Positions 12,647 through 24,508 of a stretch of 64,000 nucleotides of DNA are shown here, piece by piece. Origin of the DNA: Smallanthus sonchifolius (lineage: Eukaryota; Streptophyta; Magnoliopsida; Asterales; Asteraceae); contig CM042035.1 in the NCBI GenBank assembly GCA_023525975.1, forward strand, positions 35,989,001-36,053,000. The letters run 5' to 3'. Position numbers and translations under genes: made by a program. Within the stretch, counting starts at the first letter, position 1. Each line of letters starts with the position of its first letter. Below the pieces are notes generated by a model. That model ran no database searches and was not told where the DNA came from. It saw only the letters and a program-made list of their open reading frames with translations.

Positions 12647-13132
12647 TGTTTCTTGTTAGTTGTGCAGGATTAACCAAAAGGGACTATTAATAACATTTGG
12701 TTTGTTGATAGTGGTTGTTCATAGCACATGACAGGGAATGGCATCTGCAAGAGCAATGAGTCATTACAAAAGTTGGTAAATCTATTTGATTCAACAACTT
12801 GATGCTCGGGGGGAGAATATGTCACACACAATGTTTTGGAAAGAGTTTTACAAAGTCCAAATGATAACCTGAAACTTAGGATGACAATGGTGAGCATAAA
12901 GTCGTTGATGCAACCATTTGACTAGATGAGGGGGAGTCTACAGGACAGGGGGAGTACAGATTTGTGTTGGTGACAAAGGCAATGGCATTCAATTACATTT
13001 GATTAAATCGGTTTGTGTTTTTAATTGATTGAATTGCTTAATTCCAAGTAACCAAGTAAAATGTTTTTTATTAAAATGTTTTCATGGAAGATTTTATTTT
13101 CTTTTGTTTTACTTTCTTTCATAACGATTTTG
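12647..13132 (+). pseudogene. Protease remnant and decayed sequence of element E
   Basis: After a TGCAG near 12663-12667 the plus strand encodes FVDSGCS-stop-HMTGN at about 12711-12749, the aspartic protease start with Arg changed to stop. The rest of pol is absent. Two AGGGGGAGT polypurine-tract-like copies follow at about 12937 and 12951. The segment is cut at 13132 by insertion of element D. Confidence 0.75.
13128..13132. repeat. Target site duplication of D, left copy (TTTTG)
   Basis: TTTTG directly precedes the LTR at 13133 and is repeated at 24343-24347 directly after the right LTR. Confidence 0.9.
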
Positions 13133-16100
13133 TGTCACACCCCCAATTTCAACTAACGGAGTTTTACCGTTTGGAAGGTGACACACCAGGATCTCAGTCA
13201 TTAGTTACATCAATCGACACTATATGGGACTTGAAATGTCTAAACATAAAAGTTCAGAGTTAATGCGGAAGCGTAAACGTTAATATGAAATCAAAAGTAA
13301 TTACACGCAACAAGAGTCGATTAATGTAATTAAATAAACTGTTTAAAGTATTTGAAATGAATGATATGACAGTAGGACTCCATGCATGTCCTAAGTGCGC
13401 AACCTGTGCCAAAGCGACCTGAGAAACATGTAAGAAAAAGTGTCAACACGAGGTTGGTGAGTTCACAGGTTTCAAGTTTACAATAAGAGTGTGTTTGCCA
13501 GATTATGTACTTTCAATATGCATATCTATAGGTAGCTAACCTATGTTCATGTTTTACTAAAGCGCTCGCAACCGAAGCTGACTGTGTTTGTATGCCTCCT
13601 GCCAGGTCTATCAACTCTGGCACATGTGAGTAGGCTAACATTTCACCCGTTCGATATCCAATCGAGTTAGCGCGACTAACGCGGGTGGGATTTGTCAAAC
13701 CCAGTAGTACTACTAAACATTACCTCGCTTAGATCCATATTAACGGTTCGAAATAAGATGAGGACTTTCTGTGATAGCATGTTACGCTTAGTCTCAACAG
13801 TGATATCTTATAAAGTACCATAATCAAATAGTTGCGTCATGTTTTCTCCCCTGGCGGGAAAAATAATATTTGTTTGTGTACCTGTTTCTCCCTCACGGGG
13901 AAAACAAGTAAAAGTATGATAATTGGTGTTTCATGTTTGTTTCTTTCTCAACAGGAAAACAAGTAAAATACGTTTGTGTGTAAGCATGTTTCTCCCCCAA
14001 TAGTAAAACAGGTAAAAAGGCGCCTTGAAACTCACCTGAGTCTGAGCAGAGCGTAGTAGATAGCACCACACAAGGATGCAAGTAGGAACAACAACAGTAT
14101 TCCTGTGAACTGCTTAAGTATGCCCTAAAATTATAAGCATAATAGTTAGGGACACATGGAATATTGTGACGATGACACGGAAGGTTGAATGTCATATGGC
14201 GCACTAACGATTAAAGAGTAGACGAACTTGTCCACGGGAATAAGAGATTTCCTTAATTTAATAATTACTATAGACGTGCTTCGTATCAAGATTTTCTAAT
14301 TATGAATAATATTAATAACTAACTATATTCGTGTGTTTGTACCATTCAATAATGGTTTATGAAAATAATATAAGTTTTATATTATTTTAAACTTAGAGAT
14401 ATAACACGATAATTAAATTTTGTGACAAAACAATAAAACCATTGTTGTATCCGGATCATAAAAATGTGGATAATAATATAAATAAATACATTATTTATTT
14501 GTTTGAAACGTTACACAATGTGGCGAAAATAATATATAAATATATCGTTTTTAATTTGAATTACGGTTTGAGAATAATATGAATATATTATTTTGTTCGG
14601 GGTTAAAGATTAAATAATAATATAAACATATTATTATAAATGTATGAAATAATATTAAAAATGGGTTATAAAATCAATCCCGAGCCTACGGGTGGTTTCC
14701 GAGGCTAAAACATATTAATATAATAATATAGGAAATGATTTTGTTTTAAAATAATACTCAAAAAGAGGCTACAAAAATAAAAGCTGTTGGTGAGGTTCGA
14801 ACCCAGGTCTCACCCACACCAACACTCAGTCTTAACCAGTCCACCCGTTAGGGTATTCGCAACAAGACTCAGATCAGATTCGTTTTAACATACCAAGCTA
14901 CTGATTTCTTCCCCTTTGCGCGATCCGAACCATGAATCAGTCTCAAAACCAATCGAAACGATCGCGATAGGTCAAGAAACCATATGGGTTTTGTTCTATG
15001 ATTAAATACGAATCAGTGTGTGTGATTAATTGTAAAAATCGTTGAGTTTAAGACCGGTAATTTCATGCTTGAAATTGCCGAAAACCCTATATTGCATTTG
15101 AAATCAATTCGATCCATTCTGATATTATTAATTGCTAAGATCATAGGGCTTTTACAGTTTTGAGTATTGCGAAACCACCCCTTTGGGTTAATTTGATTGA
15201 GACTGAGTTTGAGATCAAAAACCCGAAAACGTTTATGAACAAACCCTAGTTTAAAGATTATAAACAATTCGATGTTAAAAGCTTAAATTAGCATAGGGCT
15301 TTCAAATAGTTGATGATTGCGAAGCTATCCATATGAATTAATTGCATTGATATCGTGTTTAGAGTAGGGTTCGATCAAACCGTATTCGGATGAACCCTAG
15401 AAATCGGTTTGTAATCAATTCGATGTTGTAAGCCCCAATAATCATAGGGCTTTCAATACAGGAATGAAAACGAAGCTATAGGTGTAAACAATTACCAAAA
15501 TTATGCACGAATTGATGATGATCGAGCAAATGAAGTTTGGACCCGACGCATTTGATTTCCTGAGTTTCTGGCTCTGCCTTCGATAGAATTGGCGTGTGCA
15601 ACGGGTTTTAAGAGACCCGTTTGAAGTGCGCTGGATAGATGAGTGAGGAATGATTTACGAGTTAGTGCGAATTGGTGATGATTATTGATGAACTCGACGG
15701 TTACAAGTTTTAGACGATAAATGGGATTAATTTGCATGTAATGATGATGTTAAATGACTCAATGATGGTCGAATTTGCCATAAACATGCTTGACAGTTAC
15801 AAATTGGAACATAATTCGGTTATAGATTAATAATTTGGATCAAGAGCAACTTTGAGTTTGACTTTGGAAAGTCAACAGAGCCCAAAGCTCTTAAATTTTG
15901 ACTTTAGGAAGTCAACAGATTTGGTTTTGGGTAGTTACAACTTTGGTCCTTGTAATTTTAGGTGTGTTTGAGTTTGGATATCGACAGAGATAGTCCTTGA
16001 GGTTTGTAATTGAGTTAACTGGACTAACTGAGTTAGAGTGAGATAACGGGATTTAAGTTAACAAAGTTAACTGAAATTTGTCGGGTGTCACATCATCTCC

Positions 16101-16160
16101 TAGTTGAAAGAATTTTCGTCCCGAAAATTAAAAAAAAAAAAAAAATTTCTCGTTGTCACA
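13133..16160 (-). repeat. 3' LTR of gypsy element D (3028 bp)
   Basis: It begins TGTCACACCCCC and ends GTTGTCACA on the plus strand and is nearly identical to 21312-24342. The right 68 bp (16093-16160) repeat the polypurine-tract region plus LTR start. A tRNA-like A/B-box pair lies at 14794-14856. No coding capacity is supported; short ORFs present in both copies are incidental. Confidence 0.93.
14794..14856 (-). promoter_or_regulatory. tRNA-like A-box/B-box pair in LTR of D
   Basis: On the minus strand GGGTGGACTGGTTAAG (A-box-like) is followed about 25 bases later by GGGTTCGAACCTC (B-box consensus GGTTCGANNCC). The rest does not fold as a full tRNA. The same pair is in the other LTR at 22974-23036 and a weaker one is in LTR H. 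Confidence 0.5.
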
Positions 16161-16208
16161 TCATCCCCTAGTTGAAAGAATTTTCGTACCGAAAATTTGA
16201 ATAGTGCC
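16161..16208 (-). promoter_or_regulatory. Polypurine tract region of D
   Basis: Minus strand CAACTAGGGGATGA directly precedes the 3' LTR start TGTGACAACG and is the likely plus-strand primer. The adjoining TTTTCGGTACGAAAATTC block is a near copy of one inside the LTR at 16093-16127. Confidence 0.7.
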
Positions 16209-16686
16209 TTAAGTGTTTGACGTGGATTGCTTGAACAGATGAGGATATTTGCGCATCATCTGATCCTCGCGCTCCCATGTGAGTTCCGGTCCGCGTTTCG
16301 AGTTCCAACGAACTATGAAAATAGGGATTTTACTGCGTTCGAGGGTTTTAACTTCCCTATCCATGATCTCTACTTGTTTTTCAATGAGGCGAAGTTGTTC
16401 ATCGATGTGGAGTTCATCAAGTGGAACTGTGAGTGTCTCGTCTGCTAGACATTTCTTCAAGTTTGAGACGTGTAGGACACCGTGTACACCACTAAGTCCT
16501 TCAGGTAGGTCAAGTTGATACGCTACTTGGCCAATTCTCTTCACTATTTTGAATGGTCCAATCATAACGAGGATTCAATTTGCCTCATTTCCCGAAGCGA
16601 ATTACACCTTTCCAAGGTGAGACTTTCAGAAGAACCATATCACCTACTTGAAACTTTAACGGTTTACGACGTTTGTCGGCATAGCT
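16209..16686 (-). pseudogene. Integrase C-terminus and chromodomain-like tail of D
   Basis: The upstream part (16686-16566) reads YADKRRKPLKFQVGDMVLL with stops on both sides, the GPY/F-domain lead-in. After a frameshift the tail reads IGPFKIVKRIG...LHVSNLKKCL and then EIMDREVKTLERSKIPIFIV and RWNSKRGPELTWEREDQ. The latter is the degenerate chromodomain-like end seen in Tekay/del elements, thought to guide integration into chromatin. It ends at 16209, 48 bp from the LTR. Confidence 0.8.
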
Positions 16687-17646
16687 CTATTGACGATCAT
16701 GAGCTGCCGCCATACGGTTTCGGATTTGAACGATCTTTTCAGAAGTTTCGAATACCAGCTCAGGACCTGTAAGTTGACTATCCCCAACCTCGGCCCAGCA
16801 GATAGGAGAACGGCATTTTCGTCCGTATAATGCCTCGAATGGTGCTGCTTTGATGTTAGTTTGATAACTGTTAATGTAGAAGAACTCCACTAAAGGCAAG
16901 TGAGTTTCCCAACTGTTACCGAAATCTATCATACAAGCTCTTAGCATGTCCTCCAGAGTTTGGATAGTACGTTCTATTTGACCATCGGTTTGAGGATGGT
17001 AAGCTGTGCTCATATCTAGACCCGTGCCTAAGGCCTTATGTAACGACTGCCAGAAACGAGAAGTGAATCGTGCATCCGATCCGAAATGATAGAGATAGGC
17101 ACCCCGTGCCGAGATACTACTTCTTTTAAGTAAATACGAGTAAGCCTTTCCATCTTATCGGTTTCCTTGATGGCTAAGAAATGGACGGATTTTGTTAAAC
17201 GATCAACAATTACCCAAATGGTATCGCATCCGGTAGGAGTTCGTGGTAATTTGGTGATGAAGTCCATGGATATTTGTTCCCATTTCCACATAGGAATTTC
17301 TGGTTGATGTAGAAGACCAGAAGGCTTTTGATATTCTACCTTGACCTTTGCGTAAGTCAGGCACTTGCTCACATAGGTGGCTATATCGGCCTTCATCTTT
17401 GGCTACCAACATAGCACCGTTAGGTCATGGTACATCTTGTCGGAACCTGGATGAATAGAGTAACGAGATTTATGAGCCTCATCCATGACTAGTTCCCTTA
17501 AGTTTCCGAATATTGGAACCCATACTCGTTCGGCGAAGTAGCGAATGCCGTCAGATTTGATCTCGAGTTATGCTTCCATACCGCGTGTACCTTCTAGCGG
17601 TAGGTTTTCCTCTTTCAGAGCTTCAAGTTGAGCACCACGGATTTTG
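16687..17646 (-). pseudogene. Integrase core of D, frameshifted at the second Asp
   Basis: The zinc region reads EAHKSRYSIHPG...CLTYAKVK, so the second Cys of the CX2C pair is Tyr. The core has SMDFITKLPRT (first Asp). At ISDR the frame is lost by an apparent one-base deletion near 17070, removing the second catalytic region. After it, in another frame, MSTAYHPQTDGQIERTIQTL (catalytic Glu) and EALYGRKCRSPICW are intact. The product cannot be made as one protein. Confidence 0.88.
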
Positions 17647-17932
17647 TCAGGTAATCCGGGGTGAATAGTAAGCTGTAATGCTCGAACTCGTTTGGGTTTG
17701 GTTCCCTTTCGACTTAAGGGCATCGGCTATAACATTAGCCTTACCCGGGTGATATCGAATTACGCAGTCGTAATCATTCAAGAGCTCGACCCAACGACGT
17801 TGTCTCATGTTTAGCTCTTTCTGCTCGAAGATATGCTGAAGACTCTTGTGATCGGTGTAGATGGTGCACTTGGTACCGTACAAGTAGTGTCTCCATATCT
17901 TAAGTGCGAAAACTACGGCTCCCAACTCTAGA
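17647..17932 (-). pseudogene. RNase H region of D
   Basis: It reads LGAVVFALKIWRHYLYGTKC, TIYTDHKSLQHIFEQKELN, RRWVELLNDYDCVIRYHPGK and NVIADALKSKG, typical Ty3/gypsy RNase H. The frame differs from RT by one base, apparently from an extra A in the A-run at about 17946-17953. Confidence 0.88.
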
Positions 17933-19139
17933 TCATGAGTGGTGTAGTTTTTTCTCGTGAATCTTTAGCTGACGCGATGCATATGCGATCACCTTTTCTC
18001 GTTGCATTAACACACAACCCAGACCCTGAATAGATGCGTCACAATACCCCACAAAATCATCCGTTCCCTCCGGAAGAGCTAGAATAGGTGCACTGCAAAG
18101 TTTCTGCTTAAGATGTTGAAATGCTGACTCCTGGTTATCGCCCCAGTTATAGGCTTTACCCTTTTGAGTTAAGGCAGTGAGAGGTTGTGCAATCTTAGAG
18201 AATCCCTCGATGAATCGCCGATAATAACCAGCCAATCCCAGTAATTGTCGCACCTCAGTCGGAGTCGTCGAAGTCGTCGGTGCTGCCCAATTCTTGATGG
18301 CTTCAATCTTCGATGGATCAACATGTATTCTCTTCTCGTTAACCACATGTCCTAAGAATTGAACTTCCCGGATCCAGAATTCACACTTGGAAAACTTAGC
18401 ATACAGCTGCTCCTTTTTAAGTAACTCCAGGATTAAACGTAGATGTTCCTCCTTGTTCTTGGAATAAATGAAGATATCATCAATGAAAACGATGACAAAT
18501 TGATCAAGGTAGGGTTTACACACACGGTTCATGAGGTCCATGAATACCGTGGGTGCGTTGGTTAATCCGAAAGGCATAACCATAAACTCATAGTGGCCGT
18601 ACCTTGTCCTGAAAGCAGTCTTAGAGATATCCTCATCTCGGACTCTCAATTGATGGTAACCAGATCTAAGATCTATCTTGGAATAGAAGCTTGATCCTTG
18701 GAGTTGATCAAATATATCATCTATGCGGGGTAGAGGATAACGATTATGGGTCGTTACTTTGTTCAGCTCACGATAGTCGATGCACATGCGGAAAGTCTCA
18801 TCCTTCTTTGTTGACAAATAGGACTGGAGCTCCCCATGGCGATGAACTAGGTCGGATGAAATATTTATCCAACAAATCTTGCAGTTGTATGAATAGTTCT
18901 AGAAATTCACCAGGTGCAAGTCTACAGGGTGCCCGAGCAATAGGCGTTGCTCCGGGTGCTTGATCAATTTGGAATTCGACTTGACGATGCGGCGGAAGAC
19001 CAGGCAGATCTTCGGGAAATAATTCCGGATAATCACGAACGATCGGTATGTCATCAATCTTCTTCTCCTCATATGGCTGCTCGGCGACGAGAGCCAGAAT
19101 GTCAGTATGACCTTTAAGTAGACATTTATGCGCTTTCAT
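17933..19139 (-). pseudogene. Protease-RT linker and reverse transcriptase of D
   Basis: The linker reads DYPELFPEDLPGLPPHRQVE...SSPWGAPVLFV and then shifts frame near 18810. RT continues with MCIDYRELNKVT, SKIDLRSGYHQLR, FGLTNAPTVFMDLMNRV, VFIDDIFIYSKN (catalytic box FIDD) and RQLLGLAGYYRRFIEGF. All gypsy RT blocks are recognisable over about 290 residues. The protease upstream is not found. Confidence 0.92.
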
Positions 19140-20700
19140 GAAGGATATGATGCTTATGACTACACCTCTCCTTTTGCCTTAGACAAAAAGGATTTCCCCT
19201 CTAAGGAGAGGAAGGCAAATATTTTTGTCACAACAGTTGGCCTCAGATCGATTCTTGGATAACCAATTCATATAGACAATAAGGTCGAAACTGCCAAGTG
19301 TAACTGGCAGAAGGTCAATGTCAAGTTTATGACTAACCAATACTAGTTTACATCTGTAAGAATGCGAGTTGTTTCAATTTTCTAAGTAGCAGCCCAAGCA
19401 AACCGTACTAAGATATTGTCCACTTTGCCCCCGATGGGTTGCCCATCCAGGAACTCGCGGTTTTGTTTTTACCCGACGAGTTGCTCGCCCAGGCAAAACG
19501 CGTCTTAATAGAGAAGGTATCCACCTCCTAATAAGGAACGTATTGTTCTCCCCCTCAACCGATGCGGGATATTACAGTCTGCTATCTCAATAGTATACTT
19601 GGCTTTCAATAGAGTTAGAGCACTACACACTAATATGGAATTTGTGAAATCGTGTTGAGACTTCTATTGAGACCCGCGCTTATAAAGCAAGTGTCAGTCA
19701 ACGCATAGGCTAAGGAAAGAGGTTCACATGTAGGAAAGAAAAGTATAATGAGATATAGATTCCAGTAGCATAAGAGATAGGATGTATGTTTGAGTAATTG
19801 CGTTCAACAGATGGTTGGTTAGGTTAAATCTTCATTTCATAATGTCATTGGATCAACGGGATCATTTCGTGAAGAAAGAAATCCGTTTACAGGATTGAAT
19901 ATGATGGAGTAAAATTCGAAGTTAGACTAAGGATTAGTCACAGGATGAGGTAACAAGTTCAAGTGGGATCTATTGTAGGAGTGTAAGGAATAACGCGTTA
20001 GCATAGAAAGAATTCCTCAAATTATGTGTACATAGTTGGAGTCGGTGATTTTACTCTGAGGTTCTACTAGGGTTTCACTCTAGGTGGTTCTATCGATTAA
20101 GTTTGAATGAGAGTCGTAAGATCATTAAGACTCTTACATGAGTGAGATAAAATGATGTATTTCATTAATGATAGTCCAGTGTGTTCGTAAACACCTTCAA
20201 CTTGATAGTCGCGTCTATCAGTTGTTGAACGAGTTTAACTATACCAACTAGTCGTTGAGTAGGTTACAAGAACTTCTACTGATAGTGGAAGTTTAAGTTT
20301 GTAGATTACTGCTTAGGACCATTTATTCACACACTAAGCTTCACCAGGACTTACATGCACTTCAAATTATTATTACGTGTGCACCCGTAATGATAATTTG
20401 CTTTGCATGCTCACCCTAGCTTCTCCCTACCATGTGTCAAAATGTCCCTCAATTTGTTGTTAGTGTTGTCAGATATGGTAAGTCATCGAGAGGCTTAGTC
20501 ATCAACCACAAGTTGACCAACTAGGACTCATAGCAGGATGAGTAGTCAGGATGGTTTGATCCGAGTATTCACTCGAGTTGAAACACAATGCAAGAGTCCA
20601 ATTCAGCAGATTGTAGACGAGAGCATGAAGCGAACATGTACACGAAATGCGACTTCGAGAAATGAAACTAATTCATGAATACAAGTTATAGGAAGCAGCA
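19140..20700. other. Interior of D without recognisable coding sequence
   Basis: Gag and protease should occupy this 1.5 kb but no frame carries zinc-knuckle or protease motifs. It is less AT-rich than the LTRs, with repeated GCCC/TGCCC-type words near 19420-19510. Origin unknown. Confidence 0.5.
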
Positions 20701-21140
20701 AGGTAGCCGTCCTTTCAACTGAGTCAAGATAGGGTTTAAGTATGCATTGAACAATGTGTTCTCAGATTTGTGTTCGATCCATTCTCAATAGAATATCGAT
20801 CAAAGACGCGATCCCATGGCTCGGGAAAGTGATGACATCTATATGTCAATAGATTCTGTAATAATGCGTGTAACGGTCTGGCTTCTGTCGGCGTATTGTT
20901 GCTAGCGGGTACAGTAGGGACTCGCCTCCGATGATCCCAACTCCCAAAGAGATATGCGTTAGTGCTGAGTGTCGTCCATAACATGGACCTGAGAAAGCCC
21001 ACCATACTCAACAGGTGATGGTGATGTAAGTGACTCCTCCGAAGGCTCCGTCTCGCTGCCCTCGAACGGGAGTGGATGATATTCTGGTGATTCCCCGAGT
21101 GTCGCCACTGGGAATGATGATGCAATGCAAATGTTGTGTC
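20701..21140 (-). pseudogene. Possible N-terminal gag trace of D
   Basis: One minus frame reads PVATLGESPEYHPLPFEG and SETEPSEESLTSPSPVEYGG before a stop. This is the Ser/Pro/Glu-rich start expected of a Tekay-type gag next to the primer site. An overlapping His/Arg-rich ORF in another frame (20736-21149) is probably its shadow. Only composition and position support this. Confidence 0.4.
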
Positions 21141-21290
21141 CCTCGCCAACTAAGGGTGATACGGATGATGTTACATACCTGCACTACAATGTATGTATTG
21201 ATGCTATATATATCAGGTATGAGTGTCTGTGCCGTGTAACTAATGCATGTGTACGGTTATAGTCTAGTATGCAATCCTAGTTCTCTATAA

Positions 21291-21308
21291 CCAATGGCTC
21301 TGATACCA
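21291..21308 (-). promoter_or_regulatory. Primer binding site of D (initiator tRNA-Met)
   Basis: Minus strand TGGTATCAGAGCCATTGG lies three bases from the inner end of the 5' LTR at 21312 and matches an initiator tRNA-Met 3' end. Confidence 0.93.
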
Positions 21309-21311
21309 ATC

Positions 21312-24300
21312 TATCACACCCCCCAATTTCAAGTAACGGAGTTTTACCGTTTGGAAGGTGACACACCAGGATCTCAGTCATTAGTTACATCAAACGACAC
21401 TATATGGGACTTGAAATGTCTAAACATAAAAGTTCAGAGTTAATGCGGAAGCGTAAACGTTAATATGAAATCAAAAGTAATTACACGCAACAAGCGTCGA
21501 TTAATGTAATTAAATAAACTGTTTAAAGTATTTGAAATGAATGATATGACAGTAGGACTCCATGCATGTCCTAAGTGCGCAACCTGTGCCAAAGCGACCT
21601 GAGAAACATGTAAGAAAAAGTGTCAACACGAGGTTGGTGAGTTCACAGGTTTCAAGTTTACAATAAGAGTGTGTTTGCCAGATTATGTACTTTCAATATG
21701 CATATCTATAGGTAGCTAACCTATGTTCATGTTTTACTAAAGCGCTCGCAACCGAAGCTGACTGTGTTTGTATGCCTCCTGCCAGGTCTATCAACTCTGG
21801 CACATGTGAGTAGGCTAACATTTCACCCGTTCGATATCCAATCGAGTTAGCGCGACTAACGCGGGTGGGATTTGTCAAACCCAGTAGTACTACTAAACAT
21901 TACCTCGCTTAGATCCATATTAACGGTTCGAAATAAGATGAGGACTTTCTGTGATAGCATGTTACGCTTAGTCTCAACAGTGATATCTTATAAAGTACCA
22001 TAATCAAATAGTTGCGTCATGTTTTCTCCCCTGGCGGGAAAAATAATATTTGTTTGTGTACCTGTTTCTCCCTCACGGGGAAAACAAGTAAAAGTATGAT
22101 AATTGGTGTTTCATGTTTGTTTCTTTCTCAACAGGAAAACAAGTAAAATACGTTTGTGTGTAAGCATGTTTCTCCCCTAATAGTAAAACAGGTAAAAAGG
22201 GGCCGTGAAACTCACCTGAGTCTGAGTAGAGCGTAGTAGATAGCACCACACAAGGATGCAAGTAGGAACAACAACAGTATTCCTGTGAACTGCTTAAGTA
22301 TGCCCTAAAATTATAAGCATAATAGTTAGGGACACATGGAATATTGTGACGATGACACGGAAGGTTGAATGTCATATGGCGCACTAACGATTAAAGAGTA
22401 GACGAACTTGTCCACGGGAATAAGAGATTTCCTTAATTTAATAATTAATATAGACGTGCTTCGTATCGAGATTTTCTAATTATGAATAATATTAATAACT
22501 AACTATATTCGTGTGTTTGTACCATTCAATAATGGTTTATGAAAATAATAAAAGTTTTATATTATTTTAAACTTAGAGATATAACACGATAATTAAATTT
22601 TGTGACAAAACAATAAAACCATTGTTGTATCCGGATCATAAAAATGTGGATAATAATATAAATAAATACATTATTTATTTGTTTGAAACGTTACACAATG
22701 TGGCGAAAATAATATATAAATATATCGTTTTTAATTTGAATTACGGTTTGAGAATAATATGAATATATTATTTTGTTCGGGGTTAAATATTAAATAATAA
22801 TATAAACATATTATTATAAAGGTATGAAATAATATTAAAAATGGGTTATAAAATCAATCCCGAGCCTACGGGTGGTTTCCGAGGCTAAAACATATTAATA
22901 TAATAATATAGGAAATGATTTTGTTTTAAAATAATACTCAAAAAGAGGCTACAAAAATAAAAGCTGTTGGTGAGGTTCGAACCCAGGTCTCACCCACACC
23001 AACACTCAGTCTTAACCAGTCCACCCGCTAGGGTATTCGCAACAAGACTCAGATCAGATTCGTTTTAACATACCAAGCTACTGATTTCTTCCCCTTTGCG
23101 CGATCCGAACCATGAATCAGTCTCAAAACCAATCGAAACGATCGCGATAGGTCAAGAAACCATATAGGTTTTGTTCTATGATGAAATACGAATCAGTGTG
23201 TGTGATTAATTGTAAAAATCGTTGAGTTTAAGACCGGTAATTTCATGCTTGAAATTGCCGAAAACCCTATATTGCATTTGAAATCAATTCGATCCATTCT
23301 GATATTATTAATTGCTAAGATCATAGGGCTTTTACAGTTTTGAGTATTGCGAAACCACCCCTTTGGGTTAATTTGATTGAGACTGAGTTTGAGATCAAAA
23401 ACCCGAAAACGTTTATGAACAAACCCTAGTTTAAAGATTATAAACAATTCGATGTTAAAAGCTTAAATTAGCATAGGGCTTTCAAATAGTTGATGATTGC
23501 AAAGCTATCCATATGAATTAATTGCATTGATATCGTGTTTAGAGTAGGGTTCGATCAAACCGTATTCGGATGAACCCTAGAAATCGGTTTGTAATCAATT
23601 CGATGTTGTAAGCCCCAATAATCATAGGGCTTTTCAATACAGGAATGAAAACGAAGCTATAGGTGTAAACAATTACCAAAATTATGCACGAATTGATGAT
23701 GATCGAGCAAATGAAGTTTGGACCCGACGCATTTGATTTCCTGAGTTTCTGGCTCTGCCTTCGATAGAATTGGCGTGTGCAACGGGTTCTAAGAGACCCG
23801 TTTGAAGTGCGCAGGATAGATGAGTGAGGAATGATTTACGAGTTAGTGCGAATTGGTGATGATTATTGATGAACTCGACGGTTACAAGTTTTAGACGATA
23901 AATGGGATTAATTTGCACGTAATGATGATGTTAAATGACTCAATGATGGTCGAATTTGCCATAAACATGCTTGACAGTTACAAATTGGAACATAATTCGG
24001 TTATAGATTAAGAATTTGGATCAAGAGCAACTTTGAGTTTGACTTTGGAAAGTCAACAGAGCCCAAAGCTCTTAAATTTTGACTTTAGGAAGTCAACAGA
24101 TTTGGTTTTGGGTAGTTACAACTTTGGTCCTTGTAATTTTAGGTGTGTTTGAGTTTGGATATCGACAGAGATAGTCCTTGAGGTTTGTAATTGAGTTAAC
24201 TGGACTAACTGAGTTAGAGTGAGATAACGGGATTTAAGTTAACAAAGTTAACTGAAATTTGTCGGGTGTCACATCATCTCCTAGTTGAAAGAATTTTTGT

Positions 24301-24342
24301 CCCGAAAATTAAAAAAAAAAAAGAAAATTTCTCGTTGTCACA
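21312..24342 (-). repeat. 5' LTR of gypsy element D (3031 bp)
   Basis: Near-identical partner of 13133-16160. Its inner end reads TATCACAC where the other copy reads TGTCACAC. Differences found by eye number about two dozen over 3 kb, roughly 99% identity. The tRNA-like motif is at 22974-23036 and the duplicated edge module is at about 24275-24342. Confidence 0.93.
22974..23036 (-). promoter_or_regulatory. tRNA-like A-box/B-box pair, second LTR of D
   Basis: Same motif as at 14794-14856 with one base change (CCCGCTAG for CCCGTTAG) in the flank of the A-box-like part. Confidence 0.45.
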
Positions 24343-24347
24343 TTTTG
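24343..24347. repeat. Target site duplication of D, right copy (TTTTG)
   Basis: Pairs with 13128-13132 across element D. Confidence 0.9.
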
Positions 24348-24503
24348 AAAAAGCCAAACAAATTGAAAAAGATAAATCGACATTACTTGAAGTTAAAGAA
24401 GAGATGATAGTACATCAGTAGATGTTCTTTCACACATGACCTTAGATTGACTGGTTGGTGCTTTATATTATTATATCTGAATTATATGTTTTGATCTAAA
24501 CTT

Positions 24504-24508
24504 CAGAG
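24504..24508. repeat. Target site duplication of B, left copy (CAGAG)
   Basis: CAGAG precedes the LTR at 24509 and is repeated at 36855-36859 after the other LTR. Confidence 0.9.

Larger units (their letters stand above)
13133..24342 (-). mobile_element. Gypsy (chromovirus-like) retrotransposon D, complete ends, defective
   Basis: Two LTRs of about 3.03 kb flank a 5.15-kb interior on the minus strand with a primer site, a gag trace, RT, RNase H, integrase and a chromodomain-like tail. The 5-bp duplication TTTTG shows a clean insertion into element E. Order RT-RNase H-IN and motifs FIDDIFIYS and RWNSKRGPELTWERED place it in Ty3/gypsy, probably the Tekay/del group. The LTR pair differs at about two dozen sites by eye, yet the coding region has many frameshifts and most of gag is missing. 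Confidence 0.93.
24343..24508 (+). mobile_element. Middle fragment of element E between D and B
   Basis: This short stretch continues E after D and is cut by B at 24508. It reads EKAKQIEKDKSTLLEVKEEM in one plus frame before a stop, coiled-coil-like in composition, but I cannot assign it to a domain. Assignment to E rests on the target duplications of D and B. Confidence 0.6.

Noticed and set aside
13893..14204. A small gene conserved in two copies (also 22073-22384)
   Set aside because: Conservation is explained by the two LTRs of D; substitutions are not biased to synonymous sites.
14794..14856. A functional tRNA gene
   Set aside because: Only A-box and B-box-like segments are present; no acceptor stem or anticodon arm can be formed.
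20736..21149. A His/Arg-rich protein gene
   Set aside because: It overlaps the probable D gag start in another frame and has low-complexity composition typical of a shadow ORF.
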